A stretch of 64,000 bases of DNA from assembly GCA_023055355.1 (NCBI GenBank), contig JALJCS010000035.1, positions 4,409,501 through 4,473,500 of the forward strand, in the 5' to 3' direction. The position numbers and the translations under genes were made by a program. Of this stretch, positions 34,401 through 44,398 are shown one piece after another. This stretch comes from Agelaius tricolor (lineage: Eukaryota; Chordata; Aves; Passeriformes; Icteridae). Each line of letters opens with the position of its first letter. Position 1 is the stretch's first letter. The notes under the pieces are model-generated. The model saw only the letters and a list, made by a program, of their open reading frames with translations, had not been told where the DNA came from and did no database searches.

Positions 34401-37400
34401 TCCCTGCACCCCAGGGCAGTTCCCTGAACCCCAGAGCAGTTCCCTGCACTCCAGGGCAGTTCCCTGCACCCCAGGGCAGTCCTCTGCACTCCAGGGCAGT
34501 TCTTGGGGCTGAGCCCACTCAGGGTGCAGAGCTGTGGGACCCTTGTGTGGACAGCTTTGCCCTGGGGGATGTGCTGTCAGGACCAGGGCTGAAAGAGCAG
34601 CTCCCAGTGTCACCACCAGGTCTGGTACAGCCTCTGATGGCCTTGTCCTTGCTGTGAGCAGACCCTGCACTGCCCCCTGCAAGCCAAGGGAATAGACACG
34701 TTTGCTCGGGCTGGGATGAGCTGGATGATGCAGGATAAGAGCAGAAAGGCCCTGCAGAAAGCTGCAGCTCTGCATCTCTCTGGGATGGCTCAGTCCCATC
34801 TTGGTGGACCCTCTTGAGGATTTTCCCTCCCTCCTCTCTCTGCCTGCTCAGGTGGTCTCAGGAGGAGCCTCAGAGTGAGCTGGTGGGGCCCTGCTGTGCT
34901 GACCCCTGGGCTGTTTGGAGAGGTGGGGGCTTTGCAGGGCCCTGCTCCTGCTGGGATCCTGACTTCCCATGAGACACCAAGGCAAGAGACACAGGCTTGA
35001 TTTAAAAGCTGCCCTGCTCCACTGTTGGGGCTCAGCACCCTCAGCATGCCCTGGCAGCACTGGGATGGTGCAAGGAAGGTGCTGGGAATGAAACCTGCTT
35101 GGTGCTGCCCTTCCATCCACGCCTGGGGAGATGCTCCAGCCCCCGGTTCCAGACCCCAGGCAGGGTGCTGGGCTGTCCCCCCATGTCATGCCATGCCCCC
35201 AGAGTAGCACAGAGCAGGGTTTGGGTGGCAGATGGGTTTGGATCTGCTGCTGGGCAGGGCTGTGGGTGCTGCTGGTGTTGACAGGGGCCGTGGCAGGGAC
35301 AGAAACTCAATGCCTGCTGTGCCCCTGTGCCAGGACACGTCATGCCAGCAGGGCTGAGGGGGGTGAGCTCCACTCCCCACCTGCCTTTACCTGTCCCCAG
35401 GCTGCAGCAGAGATCCTGTAACAAGGAGCCCTTGTCTCCTCCACAATAGCCCCCTTCTGGCTGCAGCACCTGCTGCTGGGGGCTCTGAAGGGCCTTTCTG
35501 TGTGGGGATCAATGGGAGCCTGTTCCCCTCCCGTGGGCTCCCACCCCCTGCTCCCCTGCCCACCCCCAGTGCCCCCCCAGGGGCTGGGGCGGCTCAGCCT
35601 GGCCCCGTGGGGCTCAGGGCACCCCAAGGTGCTTGGGGTGGGCAGCCCCTGCTGCTAATGAAGGATCAGGGCATGCCCCAGCCACTCCTATGGCAGAGGG
35701 TGTCCCATGCTCCCTGAGAACCTCCAGACCCCGGTTACTGGGGTAGAACAACTAAACGTGTCCTGCTGGCCTGTCCAGGTTATTCCAGCCCGCTCCTCTT
35801 CGGACTCAGGAGTGGTGGGATGGTGGCAAGAGCCAGGGAGGTCTCAGCAGGGTTCCCCCAAGGCTGCAGGCTGGGCTGGGTGTTGGTTTTGGTCCCTGCA
35901 GGTGGGACCCACCAGGAGATGGTGGCTGCACAAACGCTGTATTTTGCAGATCCTCATCTCTCCACCTGCAGATGGGTGTGGGTGGGCACAGGCAGTGGTG
36001 AAGAGGAGATAAATGGAGGGGTCCTGGTGCTGCCCTGTGGCTCTCACAGGGGGGGGATGTCAGGGTGCTCAGTGTCACCTCCTCAGCTGAGCTTTCACTT
36101 GTCTTCTCCCAGCTTGCTGCAGCCAGGGCAGCTGGTCCTGGCTCCCTCAGGGACACCACAGGGAGCTGGCAGCCACAGGTGGGCTCTTGGAGGCAGCTTG
36201 GAGAGGTAAGGGGGGAAGATGCTCAGCCATCCTGGCAGGAACTGGGAGGCCCTGCCCGCTGTGGGCTTCCCCAGTGTCCAAGCAATGGATTTTTAACTCT
36301 GCCATATGTTTCCCCCATCCCAGTGGGAATTCCTTCAAGCCCTCTGCAGAGCTGGAGGAGCCAGAGCCCAGCAGAAAGCAGGTAATCATCAGCACAGTAA
36401 TGTCCATGGTGCCCCTCCGTGCTGGGTTTTGTTGCTTGAAGGGCTGTTTGGGGAGGCTGAGGAGGAGCAGCATCCCCTGGAAGGGGTTCACAGAGGAGCA
36501 GCCTTGTCCATCCACACAAGTGATTGTCCCCAGGCCTCCCTGCTGCCACTGCCCAGTGTGGAGGCTGGAGCCAGCATCACCACCCCCCTCCAGCCCCGTG
36601 ACTCCTGGGCCAGCAGTGCAGGCTGGAGACTCATAGGGATGGACCCAGGCCCTGAGGGGAGCTGTTACTGTTCTGTTCTCACAGAGCAGAGCCCTTTCAC
36701 GGGTTGCCCACACCTGAAGGTGCTGAATCTTTCACACCCTCAGGTGACTCTGTAAGCCCTGGTTCTGCCAGCCCCACTGAGCTGGCTGCCAAAGGCAGTT
36801 TTGCAGCACAAAACCAAGGCAGGAGGCAATGCCCTGCCTGGGTGACCCAGCAGAACATGTGATGAACAAGGAGCATTGCTGTCCCTGGGTTTGTTCTCAC
36901 CTTGCTGAGGGGTGGAGGTGTCACAGGGAAGGCAGACCCAGGCTGGAGATTGAGCAGGGATCCTCCTTCCTCCCTCCCAGCCCAGCCCCTGCCTCCACTC
37001 TGTAATGGCCAGAGCAAAGGCAGACCCCAAGTTTCGGGAGATCTTCCACTTCAACACCCCCGTGCTGATGTGGGACCAGCACTTCACCCTGGAGACCTGG
37101 AACAGGCTGAAGACACGACATGTCCCCTATGGCTGGCAGGGCTTGTCCCTCGCAGGTACAGACCCAGCTGGGGTGTGGGGCAGCTTGAGGGGACTGGGGA
37201 GCCCAGAAGAAGGGACTGGAGATGTGGGACAGGCAAGGAGCCCTGCAGAGGAGCCCGGAACGTTGATCTCTTCCCACCCCACCTCCCGGGGCACAGGGTG
37301 CGGCTCTTGCTGCATCTTGTGACATTTTCCCTGAATAAAAGCTCCAGTGTTGTCCATGATTATTAACTGGGGCCAGAGGAGCTCAGACAACCAGCTCCAT

Positions 37401-40400
37401 TGTTGTGCATGGAGATTGTTTCCCTTCCCACACCAAACCCACTCTCTGTTTTCCCTGGCAGCTGCCAGCTTCAATCCCTGGGCTGGGAAGTGCTGGGAAC
37501 AGTGAGCAGGAGAGAACCAGTGGCATTTGCAGAGACATTGTCAGGAGGGGATGTGGCCAGCACAGGCAGCAGCATCTGTAGGGCTGGGGCAGGAGATATC
37601 TGGATGCATCCCTGTGCTTTGCACAGCCTTGGATGGGTGGCCACTGTTTGTAGCAGGGTTAGGAGCATGGGGAGATGACACCAAGCTGGGAGAGGAGGGT
37701 CTATCTGGTGCCCCCATACCCCACCTGCAGACCTCTCTCCTGCACAGGGGCAGTGTGAGTTTCCTTATTGCTGCTCCTGGCTGTGCTGTGCCAGCTCTTG
37801 CACGTGCTTCCAGGGGTTGGCACACACCTTTTCCCTGCTGACTGGTCCCATCCTGCTCCATTGCAGTGGTGGGCAGCACCCTGCAGCTCCTCAACGCCTC
37901 GGCCAACCGGCAGCTCTTCGACAGGGCCGCCTTCCCCGGGGGCTGCGTCCGCTGCGCCGTGGTGGGCAACGGGGGCATCCTCAACGGCTCGCGGCAGGGC
38001 AAGGCCATCGACAGCCACGACCTGGTCTTCAGGTGAGGGTGAATCCCAGCCAGGGTGGGGCCATGGGTGAAATAAACACGGGGGAAGGAAACCCACGTCC
38101 TTTTTAATGCCTTTATTAAAGGTGATCAGCTCAGGAGTCAGTGGGGAGAACTGGCAGATCCACACTCCCACCACCACTGCTGCCAGGAGTGACTCAGAGG
38201 AGAAGAAAGAGTGCAGCTTTGTCCACTGGGTTGTGGGCAGAGCTGGGGGTTTCATCCTCATGAGAGCATCAGGAGATTCTCTTAATTTTCTGGTTTAACA
38301 TTTGAGGTCCTCTGTCTAGCTGACATCCTTTGAGGTTAGGATGAGGGGTAAAAGGGTTTTAGCAGATACTAGATTCTGTTCCTCACATCGAGGCATCACT
38401 TTGATTTGTCTATTTCATGTTGTTTTTAGGGGTTTTTGGCTAGGTTTTGTGGGGGACTTCTCCTGTTGCATGCTGGTTCTGAGGTCATTTGCATGCTAAC
38501 TCTGGGTGCCATCCTCCAGGAAGCAGCAGGGTACCACTCGACAAAAGGGGGAATTCTTAACCATCAAGGACAGGTAGTTAACAAAAATGACAGGTGATTA
38601 CAACAACAAACAGTTTGAACTCCACCCTGGCAGCAACCGGCCCAACCTGTGAACTCTGCAACCTTTAGAAAAAATGGGCAACTTTTCTACTCATAACAAT
38701 GGGTGCTGGGAGATGCCAGCCCTGGCCAAGTGTACTCTGCTTTTCTGGCAGGCTCAATGGTGCCGTGATCAAGGGCTTCGAGGAGGACGTCGGCACCAAG
38801 GTCTCCTTCTACGGCTTCACGGTGAACACCATGAAGAACGCCCTCATCTCCTACGAGGAGTATGGCTTCACCCAGGTCCCCCAGGGAAAGGTGAGACCCT
38901 GAGGGCTTGTTGGGGACTTGAATCAAGTTGTCCCTTCAGGCTAGGCTTGCTTCTGAGACCTTCTGTCTTGGTTTGGAAAGAAAGGTGTCTGCTAAGGAAG
39001 GCGGGAGCCTCCCCTGAAATGGAAAATGTAAACCGCCCCCGCTCTGAATTGCTATAAATTTTAAATTAAGGGGCTCTCAGGCAACAAAAATTATGGTAGC
39101 AGGAAGTAACAGTTCTTTAATAGGGAAGAAAATAAAAGCATAAAATAATCAATGCAGTAAACCAAAACAACACTGCCAGAGTCAGAACCCAGCCTGACAC
39201 CCTGTGGGTCAGGGTGCTGGCAGCAGTCCCATTGGAATTGTGGCTCAGCCCTCCTGCAGTGTCAGGGGTGGCTCTGCTGGAGCAGGGGTCCTGTAGAAAG
39301 GTGCAGTCTCTTCCTCTGAAGATCCAGTGCAAGAGGCAGCTGCTGTTCCTCTGGGAAATGCAGTGCAGAAGCTGTGCTGGTGTTCCAGAATCTCAGATTA
39401 TATCCAGGCAGGAATGCTTGGCTCCTCCCTCTGGGCTCACATCTCCCAGTGGGATGCTGTAGTTCTTATCAGCCATGCAGGGACATTCAGTAGCTGTTAT
39501 CAGCAGATGCCCTCTGCCGAGGGAGGAGTGGGTGTGGTCACTCAGAGAGAGATAAGGCAAACTGCCCACTTGACAAAAGCCAACTGCCATACAGATGGTG
39601 ATAGAATACATCTTGCCTTGAAATCTGGAACACTTTCTCCCAGTCTCGGGAGCCCTCAGTCCTCACCTGCAAGCATGGGCCGTGTCTCTAACCCCCCCTC
39701 CAAGTGCCCTGTGCGTGTCCCTGCTGCAGGACCTGAAGTACATCTTCATCCCCTCGGATATCCGGGACTACCTCATGCTGAAATCAGCCATCCAGGGCAG
39801 CCCAGTGCCCGAGGGCTCGGACAAGGGGGATGAGTGAGTAGCTTCCCAAGATCCCTGAGCACCTCCAGTGATGCAGGCATGACTGGCCTGTCCTCACCCC
39901 ACATCTGTCCCTCCTGGGATAAACCCCAAGGAGCTCCAGGACTCCCATGACAAAGTTCTGCCCTTCTCCTTGCTTTGCTGCAGCCCACAGAAGTATTTTG
40001 GACTGGAGGCATCTGCAGAGAAGTTCAAGCTGCTGCATCCTGATTTTCTGCAGTACCTGACAGCAAGGTGAGGGTGATGAGCACTGTGGCTGCTGTCTGG
40101 CTCTGCTCTGGGGTCAGACCATCTGCTTCCCCCTCTGCTCATTCCAGTACAGACCAGTAGTTGCCCAGCATCAAAGTGCAGTCCCAGTCTCTCCTAGACA
40201 CTGGAACCACCCCTGCCCTGCAGTTTGCACACAAGGCAGAGGCATCTCTTCCCTGCCATTCCTGTTCATTGCAGCACAGCTCACATCCCCTCCTACGCCT
40301 CCCCGTGCTCACCTTGGTCCCATTCCCCAAAACAAATTACATCTTGTCCCAGTCTAGCAGGAGCAAAGGTAGGTCCCAACGGGATGGTCTTTTCCTGCCT

Positions 40401-41049
40401 TTCATGAAAGCAGGTGCCCAGGTTGGGGTGGCTCCAAACAGCAGAGAGGTGCCTTTTACCAGCCTCTGAGCAAATGGGAGCAGCCATCAGAGAGCCCACC
40501 TGAGCCCTTGTTTCACTGGGCACTGGTGTCACTGGAGAGGGCTGGCTGGGTGTGGGGCTGGGGGCTGCAGGGCTGTGCCATCCCCACAGCCACCGTGTCC
40601 CCCCGTGTCAGGTTCCTGCGCTCAGAGCTCCTCAACACGCAGTACAGCTCCCTGTACATGCCCAGCACCGGCGCCCTCATGCTCCTCACCGCGCTCCACA
40701 CCTGCGACCAGGTAAGGGGCCACAGGGCCACTGTTCCCCTGGGGAGAAGGGACTCCCCCCCTTGGCTGCTGTGGTGGCTGTCCTACATATCCCCTGTCCC
40801 TGAAGGGAGTGCTGGTGGTGAGGGACCACCCAAGGTGAAGCCTTGACCCTTCCTCTGTCTGCCCCACCTCCTTCCCCACAGGTCAGTGCCTATGGGTTCA
40901 TCACAGCCAACTACGAGCAGTTCTCAGACCACTACTACGAGGTGGAGAAGAAACCTCTGGTGTTTTATGCCAACCATGACATGATGCTGGAGGCAGCACT
41001 GTGGAGGAGCCTGCACCGTGCAGGGATCATCACCCTCTACCAGCGCTGA
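30726..41049 (+). CDS. ST6GALNAC2: Alpha-N-acetylgalactosaminide alpha-2,6-sialyltransferase 2, ten coding exons
   Basis: A Golgi type II enzyme adding alpha-2,6-sialic acid to O-linked GalNAc, preferring galactosylated core 1 over bare GalNAc according to family knowledge. Coding exons: 30726-30850, 36113-36205, 36324-36381, 36981-37155, 37867-38032, 38752-38890, 39730-39833, 39984-40067, 40612-40711, 40882-41049. The phases join into 403 codons plus TGA (human 374; chicken about 404 from memory). Visible parts: signal anchor about residues 9-24; stem to about 95; motif L from C177/C180 ([11 protein letters not shown]) across the exon 5/6 junction; motif S about 330-353 with C346; motif III H365-YYE; motif VS H380-x4-E385. 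The C-terminus ([18 protein letters not shown]...LYQR) is nearly identical to human ST6GALNAC2. The stem exons 2 and 3 rest on splice sites and phase rather than homology. The start has A at -3 and G at +4. Confidence 0.95.
30851..36112 (+). other. ST6GALNAC2: ST6GALNAC2 intron 1
   Basis: A 5.3-kb GC-rich intron. The first 570 bases belong to the CpG island, and a 20-bp minisatellite lies at 34135-34505. I found no additional exon with compatible phase. Confidence 0.75.
34135..34505. repeat. 20-bp minisatellite, about 18 copies
   Basis: Unit CCCAGGGCAG(C/T)TCCCTGCAC, repeated about 18 times with a few substitutions (for example CCAGAGCAG, CACTCCAGG). It lies in intron 1 of ST6GALNAC2. The 351-codon frame crossing it is an artefact. 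Confidence 0.95.
36113..36205 (+). CDS. ST6GALNAC2: ST6GALNAC2 exon 2: stem
   Basis: 93 bases between a TTCTCCCAG acceptor and a GAGAG/GTAAGG donor, phase 2 to 2. Encodes [20 protein letters not shown] and WALGGSLE. No homology anchor, but the phase is right and the total length then agrees with chicken. Confidence 0.7.
36324..36381 (+). CDS. ST6GALNAC2: ST6GALNAC2 exon 3: stem
   Basis: 58 bases between CATCCCAG and GCAG/GTAATC, phase 2 to 0. Encodes [19 protein letters not shown]. Its phase-0 end is required by the phase-0 start of exon 4, which supports both calls. Confidence 0.72.
36981..37155 (+). CDS. ST6GALNAC2: ST6GALNAC2 exon 4: start of catalytic domain
   Basis: Phase 0 to 1, residues 93-150. 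[19 protein letters not shown] aligns with human CRHLLHLAIQRHPHFRGLF, and [17 protein letters not shown] and PYGWQGLS follow collinearly. Donor CGCAG/GTACAG. Confidence 0.93.
37867..38032 (+). CDS. ST6GALNAC2: ST6GALNAC2 exon 5: first half of sialyl motif L
   Basis: 166 bases, phase 1 to 2, residues 151-206. Contains [19 protein letters not shown] and [11 protein letters not shown]-rich relative to the matching ST6GALNAC1 exon. Donor TTCAG/GTGAGG. Confidence 0.97.
38068..38698 (-). mobile_element. Intact solo LTR in intron 5 of ST6GALNAC2
   Basis: 631 bases. On the - strand it starts TGTTATGAGTAG and ends GTTTATTTCA, flanked by ATGGG on both sides (38063-38067 and 38699-38703). It begins 35 bases after the exon 5 donor and ends about 50 bases before the exon 6 acceptor, so it occupies nearly the whole intron. 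Orientation is antisense to the gene. Confidence 0.93.
38752..38890 (+). CDS. ST6GALNAC2: ST6GALNAC2 exon 6: second half of sialyl motif L
   Basis: 139 bases, phase 2 to 0, residues 206-252. Encodes [20 protein letters not shown] and [19 protein letters not shown], nearly identical to human. Donor AAAG/GTGAGA. Confidence 0.97.
38964..39620 (+). mobile_element. Probable LTR in intron 6 of ST6GALNAC2
   Basis: Begins TGTCTTGGTTTGGAAAG, which I recognise as the start of a frequent passerine ERV LTR. It continues through an A/T-rich section with GAAAATAAAAGC. The 3' end is not clean and no target duplication was found, so the right boundary is approximate. Confidence 0.65.
39730..39833 (+). CDS. 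ST6GALNAC2: ST6GALNAC2 exon 7
   Basis: 104 bases, phase 0 to 2, residues 253-286. Encodes [20 protein letters not shown] and VPEGSDKGD, matching human [20 protein letters not shown]. Donor GATGA/GTGAGT. Confidence 0.96.
39984..40067 (+). CDS. ST6GALNAC2: ST6GALNAC2 exon 8
   Basis: 84 bases, phase 2 to 2, residues 287-314. Encodes [20 protein letters not shown] then FLQYLTA, matching human ([20 protein letters not shown]). Donor GCAAG/GTGAGG. Confidence 0.96.
40612..40711 (+). CDS. ST6GALNAC2: ST6GALNAC2 exon 9: sialyl motif S
   Basis: 100 bases, phase 2 to 0, residues 315-348. Encodes [21 protein letters not shown]346 is the motif S cysteine. Donor CCAG/GTAAGG. Confidence 0.97.
40882..41049 (+). 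CDS. ST6GALNAC2: ST6GALNAC2 exon 10: motifs III and VS, stop
   Basis: Residues 349-403 and TGA. Encodes [20 protein letters not shown] and [14 protein letters not shown], with catalytic-motif H380 and E385. Ends ITLYQR, like human ILQLYQR. Confidence 0.97.
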   Translation, partial: VSAYGFITANYEQFSDHYYEVEKKPLVFYANHDMMLEAALWRSLHRAGIITLYQR

Positions 41050-42475
41050 GGCTGGGAGGTTGCCCACAGGGCCAAGTCCAAGGACTCTTGTGTGGCTCTT
41101 CTCCTTTCTCCTGAGGGTCACCTTCTCCCTCCTGAGGGCTCTCCCCAGCTGGCCAGCCAGCCCACGGAGCAGGCTTGCTGCACCACAGCCAGCAGTGATG
41201 TGAGGATAACGGGGAGGCTGGTGCTGGTGGAGGAATGTTGCATCTCCTCAGGGATCAGTGTGATGGAACGTGGCCTTTGGGGCAGCCAGAAGCACCACAG
41301 CACGTGGCTGTGCCCTGCCAGCCCCATGAATGTGGCTTTGGGGCAGCAGTGGCCCCTGTGGAGCACAGGAGGGGCAGGGTGATGCTGGAAGAGGATGCTG
41401 GAAAATGCCCTTCACTTTAAATGCTCATCACCATGGTGGGACCACAGCAGGCAGGATAAATCCTTGCACTGGAGCTCAGGTGACAAGAGGTGACATGTCT
41501 GGAGAACACCTCTCTCCAGAAAGACTGCAAAGTCCCAGCTGTGTGTGGATGTGTGCCACGTTCCAGAAGGATCTGTTTGCCTCCCTGGTCAGTGGCACAG
41601 AGAGCAGGACAGATACAGTGGGCCCTGTCACTTCCCCTTCTTGAGGTCTGGTGTTTTCTGACAAGGAAAGGGCTCAAAAGCCATCAGCTCCAAGGAGGGT
41701 CACAGCAGCTCAGCCAGGACACCAGGAACACATCCAGGCTCTGAGCAGCCCAGAGGTGACACTGGCCTCAGCCATGTGTGTGTGGCACTGGCTTTGTCAG
41801 CCTTTTCTTGCACAGGAACTCTGTGGTGCCTCTGAGAGGCAGCCCCACACCAGGTGGGTCAAAGTGATGGTCACTCCTAATTTCCTTCCCCAAACCCCAA
41901 GGGAGAGGAGGGTCCTGAACCCTTCAGCTGTCCCTCAAACACCAGCACTGCTCAGGGAGACCCACCTGGGGAGGCTTCTCCAGCTGGTGGGGGCTGGAGA
42001 CAGAGCAGTGTAATCCAAGACACTTTCCCACTTCGTGTAATTACATAAATGTTGAATGATTGTTTTCCCTAACACCTGTTTCTGTTCTTTTGATGAACTG
42101 GGTGGGGTGAGACCCCCCCCTTTAACTCCCACAGCAGAGGACCAGTAATAGGGAGTAGAGATTTCAACTGGGGAGCAGCTCCAGAGGCAGACAGGGATTG
42201 AAACCAGTTTAAATCATGGAGACTCAAGACTTTTAGCTCTTAGCACAGCCCTTTTCCACTTGGAATGCTGTTTACTGTACAAGGTTGGTGCACAGAGATG
42301 GCAAAAGATACCCTGGCCCTGAGCCAGGGAACCTCCAAACCCCCTGAAGCTCCAGCAGGCTGCTTCCAGCTGGTTCAGACTCAGGTTAGGCTCCAAGCCT
42401 GTTCCAGATGTAATCTCTAGCCTGGGGCCCATCTTGTGTTCCCACGTCTCAAATAAACCTTTGTTCCCATCAGAG
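41050..42475 (+). other. ST6GALNAC2: ST6GALNAC2 3' UTR (inferred)
   Basis: Stop codon to just past the AATAAA at 42452. No other gene or repeat is apparent. The length (about 1.4 kb) is inferred from the signal only. Confidence 0.6.
42452..42457 (+). promoter_or_regulatory. ST6GALNAC2: AATAAA, likely ST6GALNAC2 polyadenylation signal
   Basis: First canonical signal after the stop codon, followed by a T/G-containing stretch (CCTTTGTTCCC). It lies about 0.7 kb before the presumed end of the convergent - strand non-coding gene. Confidence 0.6.
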
Positions 42476-43061
42476 CCACCCTAGGCTGGTACCACAGCAG
42501 CCTGTCAGGCCTGTTTTGTGTTCCCAAACACTCAGCAAAACCTCAGGTGACACGAATGAGCCTGATCCTCACATCTCCTGCCCAAGACACCCTGAAACCT
42601 CCTCAAACCAGCTCTGGCCAAGCCTCAGGTGACATCAGCAGCACTGTGACACTCAGGGTAGGACGAGCAGGATGGTGCTGCCATGGTGCTGCAATCCTGC
42701 CTGGAATCATCCAGCTCACAGGCACACCAGGAACCAAACACTGGGAACCACAACCTTCCTTTCCTCTCTCAAAAAGGGACATTCCCAGCCAAGGGTGGAG
42801 CTGGAGTTAACTCCATTTTAAGGACTTAATCATGACTGTATTCCCAAGCACACCACAAGAACCACTTGGCACCAGACCTGAGCCATAAGCTGGTTTTGTC
42901 ACACTGTTCCCATGAATTATTTCTGGGACAGAAAGTGCAGACATTGAAGTCTTTGTGTTATCAGGTTTGCTATGAAGGGTAAGCTCACAAGTGCCATTGC
43001 AGGAAGGGTTTTAATCCAAAATCCTTCATACCTGCACAAAACCATTTCTGTCTAAGAAGAA

Positions 43062-43112
43062 TCAGAATCATTACAGCTAGAAAACACCTTTAAGAGCATG
43101 GACTCCAACCTT
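43062..43112 (-). mobile_element. Short CR1 3'-end fragment, reversed
   Basis: AGAATCAGAATCATTACAGC followed by ACCTTTAAGAGCATGGACTCCAACC resembles the antisense of the CR1 3' end (AGAATCATAGAAT...ACCTTTAAAGATCAT...TCCAACC). Old and diverged. Confidence 0.55.
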
Positions 43113-43168
43113 TATAGAAATAACCAAATAAAATGCAACTTCGCCTCATAAGATTTTCCACAACTTAT

Positions 43169-43174
43169 TTTATT
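43169..43174 (-). promoter_or_regulatory. SNHG16: AATAAA on the - strand, candidate end of SNHG16
   Basis: TTTATT on the + strand. It is the first clear canonical signal downstream of the second snoRNA that would leave room for a last exon. Weak evidence on its own. Confidence 0.35.
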
Positions 43175-43734
43175 CTGGAACAGGAGAAAGCAGGGAACCA
43201 CTTTTTCCTCCAGCCAACTGTAGATCAGGTCCTGGTGGAAAAAAAACAAACAAAAAACAACAGTATCAGAACAGCTGAAAAGGTCCTGATTTGCACTATT
43301 TAATCTGGACTACAGGTCTCAGCAGACAAAACCTTGCTCCCACCCAGGCCAATGGCACTGGTACCCAAATCCTTTTTGGTTTTAGTGGTCCCTTACCCTT
43401 GGTGTGGCTGCAGCAACCACTGAGCAGTGAGGAGGAGCTTGTGGCTACACACAAGTGGCCATTTCACATGACATATCAGATATCAGCAGTCATTTGTGAC
43501 ATCCAGTCCAGAACAATCTTCCTTCTAGATCTGTGAGAAACCACAAACCAAGGCTGTAACTGTTTTCCTAAAAAAGTCCATTCTGAAACAATCCCTGCCC
43601 TTCTGATCTCAAAGCACTGAGTAGCTTTTACTTGTTTACACTCCCATTTATCATCAGGCTGCCTCTCCACTTTCTTTTCCCTTGGAAGTCAAAAGCTCCA
43701 GGTGCTTGTCCCAGTGCCTGATGCTGTCTGGGAG

Positions 43735-43805
43735 ACAGCTGTGCTGTCAGAGCACCCCAATGTCTGATTTGTGCTGTCAGAGCACCCAGATGCCTGATTT
43801 GTGGT
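43735..43805. repeat. Two-copy direct repeat, about 37 bp
   Basis: TGCTGTCAGAGCACCC followed by A(A/G)ATG(T/C)CTGATTTGTG occurs twice in tandem. Within the presumed SNHG16 transcription unit. Confidence 0.8.
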
Positions 43806-44170
43806 GCCATTCCCTCCCCTTTCACAGTCCTGATGACAGTCCCTGTCACCAGCTCTGCTGGCCTGTCAGAAGCTGTTATTGACCTTCTGCAAACAAAAAC
43901 CAAATTCTGTTCAATAAAGCGTAAAATCATTTAGCAGAAGGCAGCTGTCAGCTGCCCAAGACAAAGTGCTGTTCCAGCCTGTGTGTTCAGTGACTGTACA
44001 TCAGGGAAGATAAAAAATGCATTTCTTATCTGCCCTTCAACTTGTCAATGTTTGCACAAGGAACTTGAAAGCTCTTTGCAGCTCTAAACTGTGCTATGAC
44101 AACAGCAGCGCTGCAGCTGTGCCTGGGACTGCACCTGGCTGCTGTCACACGGCCCAGGGTGGCAGGACAG

Positions 44171-44290
44171 GGGACAGATTCTGTCACACTGGTGCCACTC
44201 ACACCTAAGGGGACAGATTCTGTCACACTGGTGCCACTCACACCTAAGGGGACAGATTCTGTCACACTGGTGCCACTCACACCTGTGGAC
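44171..44290. repeat. 39-bp tandem repeat, three copies
   Basis: The unit includes GGGGACAGATTCTGTCACAC then TGGTGCCACTCACACCTAA and is repeated with period 39 with no visible difference between complete units. On the - strand each unit carries CTGTCCCCTTAG followed by GTGTGAGT, a splice-acceptor-like and donor-like pair. It lies just downstream (- strand) of the second SNORD1 snoRNA, where a host-gene exon is expected. Confidence 0.95.
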
Positions 44291-44327
44291 TCTTTGCAAG
44301 GGGCAGGGGACCCACTGAGGGAAGCAT

Positions 44328-44398
44328 CTGAGCCTCAGTGGACATTTTCCTCCTCAAGGTGAGTATCAGACAGGGATAACAGCACATCACAGGCTCAG
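44328..44398 (-). ncRNA. SNORD1: Box C/D snoRNA, SNORD1 (snR38) family, copy 2
   Basis: 71 nt on the - strand. Terminal stem CTGAGCC/GGCTCAG (7 perfect pairs), box C GTGATGT (44390-44384, last base deviates from RTGATGA), D' CTGA (44369-44366), D CTGA (44338-44335). The guide before D' (GTTATCCCTGT) pairs with ACAGGGAUAAC, a universally conserved 28S rRNA segment. The fifth base from D' selects the middle G, the site known as Gm2815 in yeast (snR38) and, in older numbering, Gm4362 in human. Confidence 0.88.

Noticed and set aside
33372..34427. 351-codon frame on the + strand and a 266-codon frame opposite
   Set aside because: The C-terminal third is the 20-bp minisatellite, and the rest is GC-rich intron. 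It lies inside ST6GALNAC2 intron 1 and shows no homology.
42186..42200. CAGACAGGGAT resembling the SNORD1 guide
   Set aside because: The match to the guide stops after GGGAT, and no box C or stem is present. Coincidence.
43651..43656. TGATGA on the - strand as box C of a third snoRNA
   Set aside because: No CTGA box at a suitable distance downstream, no terminal stem and no rRNA-complementary guide.
43628..43930. - strand frame (100 codons) as a possible exon of the gene opposite ST6GALNAC2
   Set aside because: It includes a short direct repeat and has no homology. The transcription unit is better explained as non-coding.
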